A stretch of 5,422 bases of DNA from Pseudomonadota bacterium. GTDB lineage: Bacteria; Desulfobacterota; Syntrophia; Syntrophales; JADFWA01. The translations under genes and the position numbers were made by a program. Below are positions 1-5,422 of this stretch, in pieces (the first letter of the stretch is position 1; each line of letters begins with the position of its first letter). The stretch covers positions 1 through 5,422 of the forward strand of contig JAUWNZ010000098.1 in the NCBI GenBank assembly GCA_030612385.1, given 5' to 3'. Under the pieces are notes generated by a model. That model did no database searches. It saw only the letters and a list, made by a program, of their open reading frames with translations, and had not been told where the DNA came from.

Positions 1-790
1 ACATCCGCGAAAGGATATCTTTCAAAGATGCCGAAAAAGGCGAGCTTCTTTATCTTCAGTTTAGAGAAGACAGGCGTATAAATACCGCAAAGAAACTTTG
101 TCAGATTTAATACGGAAAAATGCTCTCCCACAACTCCGATAAATTCATTTGTGATCTCTTCAGAATCAAAATCGGAAAGGGGCTTCAATTCCGTTGAGTT
201 TTGAATTGTCACTTTTCCTTTTTTGCAGAATGAGCAATGACCGCAATGCTCTTTTTCGAGATTTTCTCCGAAATATTTTGCAAGCTCCATAGAGATACAT
301 GAATCATTTTCAAAAAATCTTATCATATCGTGTATTCTGCGAATCTCATGCTCTTCCTTGCTTTTAAAGAGATTATACATTTTTTCAGTAATCCTATCAA
401 TATTGAAAGCCTGGGTCTTTATGTCATAAACTTCGATTGCCTGCCTGGCTCGCAGTTCAATCCATCCCTTTTCTTCAAAAGACTCCAGGGCGATAATAAT
501 ACGTTTGCGATCGGTATTATAGTTATAGCTGTTCAGGATTCCCTGAATATCAACATAAGTCCATATCTTCTTTGTAGAGCAGTGTTTGATAATAGTCGTG
601 ACAAATTGCTTCCTTTCCCCTTGAAAACTGTTAATGATATTTGCCGGTTGGCGATTGTATTTAAAAAAAAATTCCTCAAAATATGTGAATTTCGGTGTGA
701 TAATACCTTCCATGTCGAGATAAACAAGCAGTGTTTTTAGTGGAAGCATTCTGATATTGATCTCATTCGAAAGAGCCGCTAATTTAACTT
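1..790 (-). pseudogene. recQ: RecQ-family DNA helicase, C-terminal half only (5'-truncated, 3' end beyond window)
   Basis: Reading the minus strand from about 790 down to 3 gives one uninterrupted frame with clear RecQ-family features. A winged-helix-like stretch (...LLVYLDMEGIITPKFTYFEE) is followed by an EEKGWIEL segment. Next comes the RecQ zinc site: one Cys (297-299), a KYFGE motif, then CGHCSFC (225-245), the usual C-x16-20-C-x2-C-x2-C arrangement. The end is an RQC-like tail containing LTKFLCGIYTPVFSKLK and FGIFERYPF. RecQ enzymes unwind DNA 3' to 5' in recombination and repair, but the whole ATPase core (Walker A, DEAH, motifs III-VI) that must precede this part is absent. The frame stays open to a TGA at 846-848, but everything beyond about 790 is dispersed repeat. 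The first in-frame ATG is at 747-749 with only a weak GAG upstream. The gene is therefore almost certainly a remnant; a free-standing zinc/RQC protein is possible but unlikely. The lack of internal stops suggests a recent truncation. Family assignment is strong and the pseudogene status is inference. Confidence 0.82.
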
Positions 791-794
791 CCAG

Positions 795-895
795 GATAAA
801 CTCCGCGACGAAGAATCTCAATGATATCAGATTCTTCGCTATCGCTCAGAATGACAAAAGAGTATTTTCCCGACTTTTTACGAGACTGTCAACTT
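795..895. repeat. Dispersed palindromic intergenic repeat (REP/MITE-like)
   Basis: An inverted repeat with 10-bp perfect arms, CGAAGAATCT at 809-818 and AGATTCTTCG at 829-838, flanks a 10-nt loop. It is extended by GCGA (805-808) pairing with TCGC (842-845) across a 3-nt bulge. Read on the minus strand, the block begins GTCATTCTGAGCG (843-855) and continues into AGCGAAGAATCT. I recognise this from memory as a dispersed element common in intergenic DNA of several environmental bacterial phyla. The flank at 873-895, with ACTTTTTACGAGACTGTC, also resembles the end of such elements. The outer limits are estimates. The left edge coincides with the point where RecQ similarity stops. Confidence 0.65.
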
Positions 896-1076
896 TGTGA
901 TTTGGGAATTCGGATTTACCTGAATCTGAGCTTCCACAGCTCCTCGGATTTAGCAGAGGGCAGGAACACATGTCAACACCAAAAACCTTCAACCAAAGCC
1001 AGTCTTATTGACATACCATGAATCTCCTGCTAAATATTCCAAATATGGACTTAGCGCCCTTCGGGCGGAATTTCTC
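896..1076. other. Non-coding stretch with no recognised gene
   Basis: No frame on either strand gives a convincing protein, and none of the missing RecQ helicase core can be found here. The segment contains a small stem-loop (928-932 with 938-942, GAGCT/AGCTC), a TTGACA box at 1008-1013, and a GC-rich hairpin at 1055-1067 (CGCCC-TTC-GGGCG). The hairpin is not followed by a run of T, so it is not a convincing terminator. Short open frames here have no ribosome binding site and translate to low-complexity or repeat-like sequence. Confidence 0.5.
1008..1037 (+). promoter_or_regulatory. Possible sigma70-type promoter for the SNF2 operon
   Basis: A perfect TTGACA (1008-1013) is followed at 17 nt by TAAATA (1031-1036), or at 19 nt by AATATT (1033-1038). 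The -35 match is exact but the -10 is weak in either register. If used, it would give a leader of about 130 nt containing the 1055-1067 hairpin and the inverted repeat at 1077-1145. No stronger candidate is visible upstream of the helicase gene. Confidence 0.3.
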
Positions 1077-1145
1077 GACGGGATTAACTGAATCTACATG
1101 ATTTCTTAGCTTTTTTCATATCCTGATTATCTTGTATATCCTGTC
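1077..1145. repeat. Imperfect inverted repeat in the leader of the SNF2 operon
   Basis: The left arm (1077-1102, beginning GACGGGATTAAC) and the reverse complement of the right arm (1120-1145, beginning GACAGGATATAC) match at about 16 of 26 positions when compared by eye. They are separated by an AT-rich centre with a T6 run (1111-1116). The GGATTAAC / ATATCCTGTCA style is that of dispersed AT-rich intergenic repeats I know from several anaerobe genomes; that link is from memory. It covers the TTG at 1132, which argues against that codon as the start of the downstream gene. Confidence 0.45.
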
Positions 1146-1173
1146 AAAAAAGGAAATTTCTATACCAACAGCC

Positions 1174-3543
1174 ATGAAGGAAAAAAAGTTTCTCAAAAAG
1201 AAAAAGCGTGAAAAAAAGGTCAGGGCTGACAGGTCTGAGCGGACAAAAAAATGGGAAGCGGAAGATAATTACTTGTGGGCTCGCAGTGAATACAGTGAAG
1301 GCAATCTCAAGACAGCGAGACTTTATGCGCAAAAGGCCATCAACTGTTACCAGAAACACCTGATGTCTCATCACCTCCTGGCGCAAATATGTATGGATGA
1401 GGATGACTTTGGCCGGGCGGCTGAGCTGTTTCGCAATATATTGAAATTCAGGCCCGGTGATGTTGAGTCGAGATTCTTCACAGGATACTGCCTGACACGC
1501 CATGGGTCTTACGAGGAAGCGATCGATGCCTTTCATGGATTTCTGGAGGCGATAAAGGAGAAACGACTAGATAAGAGGCTGCGCTTGCTTAAGAAAGACG
1601 CATTAAACGAGATAGAAAAATCTACCGGGATTCTAAAGTACCGTGCTGACGCTGAAGGTTCGGCGCCGCGGGTCCAAAGACAGATCCAAAAATCTCCCGC
1701 AACTGAACCACACAGGCAGGAATCCCTGAAAAAAGAGGTTCCTCTGCAGGAAGACCATCCATCTATAGACCTTTCACCTTTCAAGGACAAGAGCCCGCTC
1801 AATCGAGGCGTGGAAGTTAAGCTAATTTCTGTGGATGGCGATTTTACCAAGAGAATAAACCGGGAAGAATATGACCCATTTGAAGACTACAATCTTCATC
1901 TGCAATATCAGCGCCTTCGCCTCGTAAAAGAGTTCGACGAACTGCTCTGTCTGGAACATCTCCGGAATATTGATAAATACTGGTACCAGATCGAGACTGT
2001 ATCCAACGTACTCAAGCGGTTTCGGGGAAGGGTGCTGCTCGCTGACGAGGTGGGGCTGGGAAAGACCATCGAGGCCGGTATGCTCCTGAAAGAGTACATC
2101 TTGAGAGGAATGATAAAGAAGACGCTCATCCTGACTCCCCCTTCCTTAGTTTCTCAGTGGCAGGAAGAGATGCAAAGCAAGTTTGACCTTGAGTTTTCCA
2201 CAACGGACGATATTCTTTACCGTGAGACCCCTCAGGATTTCTGGCGCAGGCAGGATAGCGTTGTTGCCTCTATCAATACTGCCAAGTCCCGGAAAAATTT
2301 CGAGACAATTACCTCCATAGACTATGATCTGGTGATTGTCGATGAGGCGCATTACCTGCATAACAAGAGAACTCTGAATTACAAACTGGTCAATTCCATA
2401 AAGAAGAAGTTCATCTTTCTTTTGAGCGCAACCCCCGTCCAGAATAATCTCATCGAACTGTACAACCTGATTACCCTTCTCAGACCGGGAACCCTCGGCA
2501 CCGAAATGGAATTTAAGAAGGAGTATGTAAAGAGGGGAAATCTCCGTGCGCCGAATAATCCTGAAAAGTTAAGGAAGCTCCTGCGGGATGTCATGGTCCG
2601 CAACACCCGCTCGCTGGTCGATGTCAGGCTGCCGAGACGTTTTGCGACCACCCTTTACGTGGAACCGCTGCCAATAGAGAAGGAGGTGTACCGGCAGGCA
2701 AGCAGTTTTATAAGGGACTTTTACAGTGAAAAAGGAGAGCGGGAACAATTTACAATCACCAATCTTCAGATGGCGGCTGGAAGTTCTCCCTTTGCCCTCG
2801 GGGAATCCATCAGGAATCTGCTGGAAAAGAGGACTAATCTGCGTTCAGATGATCGCCGGCGACTATCTGATATCCTTTCCAGGATCAGAGAGATCGACCA
2901 TGATTCATCCAAAGGAAACCAGCTCACGGAACTCATCGGGAGAAATGAAGATAAAAAGATAGTCTTTATCAGATATGTAAAGACGCTCGAGTATCTGAGC
3001 AACCTGCTGCGCAGCATCGATTATCCTTTTGCGGTGTTCAGTGGGAGTATGACGCTTCGGGAGAAGGACAGATCCATCTCGGCATTTCGGGATGATGTCC
3101 CCATCCTTCTCAGCACTGAGACGGGCGGAGAGGGTCGAAACCTCCAGTTTTGCAATACACTGATCAACTATGATCTTCCATGGAACCCGATGCGACTCGA
3201 GCAGAGGATAGGGAGACTGCACCGCATAGGCCAGAAGCGCGATGTCTATGTCTTCAATCTCTGTATGTCGGGAAGCATCGAGGATTATATGATGAGAATA
3301 CTGGACGACAAGATCAATATGTTTGAGCTGGTCATAGGGGAGATAGACACCATCCTCGGCAACCTCGGATCAGATAAAGATTTCAGCAACATTGTCATGG
3401 ACCTGTGGGCCGGTTCAAAAGATGATTCGGAACTTAAGGCAAATTTTGACCAATTAGGTGAGGAGATCGTAGCGGCCAGGAAGACGTATGAAAAGACCAA
3501 AGAATTAGATGAGATCATATTTGGTGAAGATTATGAGGTTTGA
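1174..3543 (+). CDS. TPR-containing SNF2/RapA-like ATPase (DEAD/DEAH-box helicase superfamily 2)
   Basis: This encodes a predicted 789-residue ATP-dependent nucleic-acid translocase. From the N-terminus there is a Lys-rich basic stretch (1-24) and then three TPR-like helical repeats (about 32-61, 64-95 and 97-130), a module for protein contacts. A polar Pro/Ser/Gln-rich linker follows (about 160-235). The complete SF2/SNF2 core has a glutamine in the Q-motif position (Q272), Walker A DEVGLGKT (291-298), motif Ia LILTPPSLVSQW (318-329) and DEAH (390-393). It continues with motif III LLSATPVQNN (416-425), motif IV around KIVFIRY (595-601), motif V STETGGEGRNLQ (647-658) and motif VI EQRIGRLHRIGQ (676-687). 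All catalytic motifs are intact. DExGLGKT and the HRIGQ ending place it with bacterial RapA/HepA-like SNF2 proteins, which remodel protein-DNA or polymerase complexes rather than unwinding duplexes. The frame extends upstream to a TTG at 1132, but that lies in repeat DNA without a Shine-Dalgarno. The ATG at 1174 is preferred, with AAGGAAA rather far upstream (about 1150-1156). The stop is 6 nt before the next gene. The target is unknown; a defence role is inference. Confidence 0.93.
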   Translation: MKEKKFLKKKKREKKVRADRSERTKKWEAEDNYLWARSEYSEGNLKTARLYAQKAINCYQKHLMSHHLLAQICMDEDDFGRAAELFRNILKFRPGDVESRFFTGYCLTRHGSYEEAIDAFHGFLEAIKEKRLDKRLRLLKKDALNEIEKSTGILKYRADAEGSAPRVQRQIQKSPATEPHRQESLKKEVPLQEDHPSIDLSPFKDKSPLNRGVEVKLISVDGDFTKRINREEYDPFEDYNLHLQYQRLRLVKEFDELLCLEHLRNIDKYWYQIETVSNVLKRFRGRVLLADEVGLGKTIEAGMLLKEYILRGMIKKTLILTPPSLVSQWQEEMQSKFDLEFSTTDDILYRETPQDFWRRQDSVVASINTAKSRKNFETITSIDYDLVIVDEAHYLHNKRTLNYKLVNSIKKKFIFLLSATPVQNNLIELYNLITLLRPGTLGTEMEFKKEYVKRGNLRAPNNPEKLRKLLRDVMVRNTRSLVDVRLPRRFATTLYVEPLPIEKEVYRQASSFIRDFYSEKGEREQFTITNLQMAAGSSPFALGESIRNLLEKRTNLRSDDRRRLSDILSRIREIDHDSSKGNQLTELIGRNEDKKIVFIRYVKTLEYLSNLLRSIDYPFAVFSGSMTLREKDRSISAFRDDVPILLSTETGGEGRNLQFCNTLINYDLPWNPMRLEQRIGRLHRIGQKRDVYVFNLCMSGSIEDYMMRILDDKINMFELVIGEIDTILGNLGSDKDFSNIVMDLWAGSKDDSELKANFDQLGEEIVAARKTYEKTKELDEIIFGEDYEV

Positions 3544-3549
3544 GGATTG
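3535..3549 (+). promoter_or_regulatory. Overlapping ribosome binding sites coupling the two operon genes
   Basis: GAGG occurs at 3535-3538 and again at 3542-3545, where it overlaps the TGA stop of the SNF2 gene (3541-3543). The second copy is 4 nt from the ATG at 3550 and the first is 11 nt away (8 nt from the alternative TTG at 3547). The layout implies translational coupling, so the two proteins are probably made in a linked ratio. ATG 3550 is chosen over TTG 3547, a difference of one residue. Confidence 0.6.
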
Positions 3550-4575
3550 ATGGATATTCAGGGCCTAATTACAAGAATCCTTGAGAGGCGCGGTTGTCTC
3601 GTCGAGGCGACCGTTGACAACGCTGTACAGATACTTTTCCCAAAAGAACTGCAGGAAAGACTTTCAGTTGGTGAGATTGGAACCTTTACATTTCAAGGTG
3701 GAGACGGAAATCATTATGAAAATGACCTTATCGATTCCCTCGGATCTCTGGTCTCTTCAAGAGGATTATTTGCGGCAGTGTCACTTCCCCACTTGAAGCC
3801 CGTCATCAAGAACCCTGAAAAAATCCTTGAGAACAATCTAATCGTTCAAAACGGCATCTTCCGTTTCGTGGGTCATGAAGTAAAACAGCTCAGCTATCTG
3901 CTGATGAATTTCAGGGTCAGCGCCGTTTCAGATACAAAGGCAGAGCGTATTCTGACGATAGCGCTCAACGAACAGACCGATACCGTTCCCCTGGAAATCG
4001 AGGAAAGATTGAAAGGTGAACTGGAAAACGCCTCGGATAATCTTCCCGATCAAAGGACTTCGGATATAGCAGGGTCTCTGGAGAAAGGGAGAGAAATAGC
4101 CGGCAGATTGGCGCTCCTTGAATATCAGGATTTTTTGAAGAGTTTAAACAGGCGGCTCAATCGTGATGTGAAAAGGCTTCAGGAATATTATGGCACGATC
4201 GCAGGAGAGATAGAGAAGACCCTGAAAAAGAAGGGAGTTAAAAAAGAGGATATCGACAGGGGGTTGTCCCGGCTGGAGGCGACAAAGACAGAGTATCATA
4301 AAAAAATCGGCGATGCCCGTGACAGATATGCCCTGGAAATCCTGATAGAGCCGGTTAATGTTCTTCGCGTCTTTATGCCGGCTTCCGTTCTCAGGGTGGA
4401 TCTGCAGCGGCGTAAAAACAGGATGCCTGTGGAGATACCCCTGAATCCGATAACCAACAGGCTGGAGCATCTCATTTGCACGGGCTGCCATCAACCGGTC
4501 CTCAGCTTTTATCTCCGAGATGACATGCGTCTGCTCTGCCCCTCCTGTTATCCTGACTGTGGGTTATGTAAGTAA
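3550..4575 (+). CDS. SNF2-associated protein with helical middle and C-terminal zinc ribbon
   Basis: This is a predicted 341-residue cytoplasmic protein; no named family is recognised. Residues 1-145 are a mixed alpha/beta region, including FTFQGG (46-51) and a hydrophobic stretch near 116-140. Residues about 146-260 are highly charged and helical, rich in Glu, Lys and Arg with heptad-like spacing, and probably form a coiled coil (LNRRLNRDVKRLQEYY at 199-214). Residues about 258-309 look like a short beta-rich segment with repeated Val/Leu/Ile (ALEILIEPVNVLRVFMP). The tail carries six cysteines as three CxxC pairs: C310/C313, C330/C333 and C337/C340. The first two form a typical zinc ribbon and the third is an extra knuckle at the extreme C-terminus. 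There is no signal peptide or membrane segment, and no nuclease or methylase motif was seen. Its coupling to the SNF2 gene suggests a dedicated partner that guides or regulates the ATPase. The arrangement of coiled coil followed by a beta segment recalls the C-terminal extension of some long RapA-like proteins, so it may be a split-off C-terminal part; this is inference. Confidence 0.85.
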   Translation: MDIQGLITRILERRGCLVEATVDNAVQILFPKELQERLSVGEIGTFTFQGGDGNHYENDLIDSLGSLVSSRGLFAAVSLPHLKPVIKNPEKILENNLIVQNGIFRFVGHEVKQLSYLLMNFRVSAVSDTKAERILTIALNEQTDTVPLEIEERLKGELENASDNLPDQRTSDIAGSLEKGREIAGRLALLEYQDFLKSLNRRLNRDVKRLQEYYGTIAGEIEKTLKKKGVKKEDIDRGLSRLEATKTEYHKKIGDARDRYALEILIEPVNVLRVFMPASVLRVDLQRRKNRMPVEIPLNPITNRLEHLICTGCHQPVLSFYLRDDMRLLCPSCYPDCGLCK

Positions 4576-4617
4576 GGCAAAGGTGATGCTTATTTCTTGT
4601 CTGAGTGGGAAATAGGT

Positions 4618-4653
4618 GTTTCAATCCTTGTTTTAATGGATGTGGCTCTTCAA
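4618..4653 (-). CRISPR. Solitary CRISPR-type repeat (36 nt)
   Basis: On the minus strand this 36-mer begins TTGAAGAGCC and ends AACAAGGATTGAAAC. It has the length, the ATTGAAAC 3' end (the usual 5' handle of crRNAs in many type I and III systems) and the small internal palindrome (ATCC 4624-4627 with GGAT 4638-4641) of a known repeat class. Only one copy is present in the window. The 42 nt between it and the stop codon of the upstream plus-strand gene (4576-4617) is about one spacer long, but no second repeat follows. It lies directly against a cas4 fragment, which strongly supports a CRISPR origin over chance. It probably cannot act as an array alone. Confidence 0.72.
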
Positions 4654-4808
4654 GTTTCTTCATGCTGCGGGATATCAAGATAATTCTCAAAATATGTAAA
4701 CCTCGGACAAAACAGAAACTCAAGAATATCCGAGGCAGTTATAGAAAACCCTGACCTGGTATCACAATTATCGGCAGTTTCTATATTTTCTGTCAATACG
4801 TCAGCCAC
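4650..4808 (-). pseudogene. cas4: Cas4 N-terminal remnant (3'-truncated at a CRISPR repeat)
   Basis: Minus-strand translation downstream of the TPR gene gives a short frame containing ITASDILEFLFCPRFTYFE followed by NYLDIPQHEE. This is the characteristic N-terminus of Cas4, the RecB-like nuclease that trims and orients prespacers for Cas1-Cas2. The first iron-sulfur Cys (the CPRF motif) is present. The other cysteines and the nuclease residues (His, Asp, Glu and the QhxxY motif) are missing. The frame ends at TGA 4650-4652, which is formed by the first bases of the CRISPR repeat, so the break is at or within a few bases of 4654. A GTG at 4806-4808 is a plausible start: AGGAAAG (4818-4824) lies 9 nt upstream. 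A TTG at 4794-4796 is an alternative. About 52 residues remain of a protein usually near 170-200. Identification rests on motif recognition, not a search. The fragment cannot be a working nuclease. Confidence 0.75.
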
Positions 4809-4814
4809 TGAACT

Positions 4815-5422
4815 TTACTTTCCTATCTGTTTTCTTTTTCCGACATATTTCAAATATTCGGAAAACAGGAAAGGGTTAATATCTTTCATGCACCTGCGGA
4901 TATCTATGAAGTCAATCCCTCTGATAAGTCTCATAAATGATTCATTGTCACAGAGAATAATGGCTCTAAAAAATAACCTGGATTCTATGTTAGATGCCGG
5001 TTCTTTTAAATACGCCTTTTGTAACGCAAGATATTCGTCCACAAATTCTTGGAGTCCCTCGTTAAGTTTTATTATTTTGGGTTTAAATAGGCCCTGAATA
5101 CAGGCATAACTCGGAAGCCATTCAGTGGCCGATGATTTATTCATATCAAATGTCTTAATAAGATGATCTATCAGTTTTAAAAATTCTTTGTCCTTTATCT
5201 GTCCCCAATCTATACCGGCAGGGTCAATTAAACATGCCTCTAAATAGCACCGCCTGGCAACATCCTGTTCTTTCCGTAAAATATAAGCGTCACCAAGATA
5301 ACCATAAATCGCAGCATTATCAGGCGTTGCGAGAATGCAGGCCTGAAGGGATTCAATGGCCCTGTCATACAGCCCTGCTTGAATATAAACATAACCCATC
5401 GGAATGTTATTGAAAAGATAGG
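4815..5422 (-). CDS. TPR-repeat protein, C-terminal part (5' end beyond window)
   Basis: The frame is open from the right edge of the window (reading ...YLFNNIPMGYVYIQ) to TAA at 4815-4817. The ATG at 5397-5399 lies inside a TPR repeat and is not taken as the start; the true start is outside the window. Two TPR units are visible: GYVYIQAGLYDRAIESLQ and following residues ending in TPDN (about 5310-5396), and IYGYLGDAYILRKEQDVARR and following residues ending in IDPAG (about 5214-5309). The remaining roughly 130 residues are predicted helical, with a charged Lys-rich end (KRKQIGK), and match no family I recognise. No signal peptide or membrane segment is in the visible part. It is followed after 6 nt by the cas4 remnant on the same strand, so the two were probably co-transcribed. 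Function is unknown beyond likely protein-protein contacts. Confidence 0.8.
   Translation of the reverse strand, partial: YLFNNIPMGYVYIQAGLYDRAIESLQACILATPDNAAIYGYLGDAYILRKEQDVARRCYLEACLIDPAGIDWGQIKDKEFLKLIDHLIKTFDMNKSSATEWLPSYACIQGLFKPKIIKLNEGLQEFVDEYLALQKAYLKEPASNIESRLFFRAIILCDNESFMRLIRGIDFIDIRRCMKDINPFLFSEYLKYVGKRKQIGK

Noticed and set aside
330..740. Plus-strand open frame of 136 codons
   Set aside because: It is antisense to the RecQ remnant, has no family resemblance and no ribosome binding site; the minus-strand frame carries clear zinc-site and RQC motifs.
821..1021. Plus-strand open frame of 66 codons
   Set aside because: Its first part is a translation of the dispersed palindromic repeat, and the rest shows no protein-like pattern.
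1055..1067. GC hairpin as an intrinsic terminator
   Set aside because: The 5-bp stem is not followed by a poly-T tract on either side.
1132..1173. TTG at 1132 as the start of the SNF2 protein (803 residues)
   Set aside because: The 14 extra residues are encoded by repeat-like DNA with no Shine-Dalgarno upstream of the TTG; the ATG at 1174 leads into a typical basic N-terminus.
1174..3543. DISARM, or a restriction-modification system, based on the SNF2 helicase
   Set aside because: No methyltransferase, PLD nuclease or DUF1998-type gene is present in the window; an SNF2 core alone is not enough for such a call.
4502..4723. Minus-strand open frame of 73 codons across the operon end
   Set aside because: It overlaps the zinc-ribbon coding region, the CRISPR repeat and the cas4 remnant in a different frame from cas4; chance frame.
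4701..4735. Inverted repeat CCTCGGA / TCCGAGG as a terminator for the convergent genes
   Set aside because: The 21-nt loop is too long, there is no T run, and the bases fall inside the Cas4 CPRF-coding segment, which explains them.
4888..5097. Plus-strand open frame of 69 codons
   Set aside because: Antisense to the TPR-protein gene and without a recognisable motif or ribosome binding site.

Overview
The window looks like a chromosomal accessory region from an anaerobic or environmental Gram-negative bacterium. Moderate GC content, dispersed palindromic repeats and the style of the RecQ and SNF2 proteins suggest Desulfobacterota, Nitrospirota or a related lineage. That placement is an impression only, because no phylogenetic marker is present.

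Layout from left to right: (1) On the minus strand, bases 1 to about 790 encode the C-terminal half of a RecQ-family helicase, with the zinc-binding cysteines intact. The helicase core that should precede it is missing, and the frame runs into a dispersed palindromic repeat (about 795-895). (2) A non-coding stretch (about 896-1173) holds a perfect TTGACA box, a small GC hairpin and a larger imperfect inverted repeat. (3) A tight two-gene plus-strand operon follows. It encodes a 789-residue SNF2/RapA-like ATPase with N-terminal TPR repeats, then, 6 nt later, a 341-residue protein with a charged helical middle and a six-cysteine zinc-ribbon-like tail. (4) The segment 4576-4814 contains two things. 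One is a single 36-nt CRISPR-type repeat (4618-4653) whose minus-strand 3' end is ATTGAAAC. Joined directly to it is the N-terminal piece of a Cas4 gene on the minus strand (about 4654-4808), which stops at a TGA supplied by the repeat itself. (5) The right end holds the 3' part of a minus-strand TPR-protein gene, which runs off the window and sits 6 nt upstream of the cas4 remnant.

The main structural point is that the two broken genes are on the same strand and both broken ends face inwards. RecQ has lost its N-terminal half on the side facing the SNF2 operon, and Cas4 has lost its C-terminal part on the side facing the same operon. The simplest reading is that the intact SNF2 plus zinc-ribbon module, bounded by a dispersed repeat on one side and a CRISPR repeat on the other, replaced or was inserted into an older RecQ / CRISPR-Cas region. 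The module is a plausible but unproven nucleic-acid-remodelling or defence pair: the ATPase would be the motor and the second protein a partner or adaptor.
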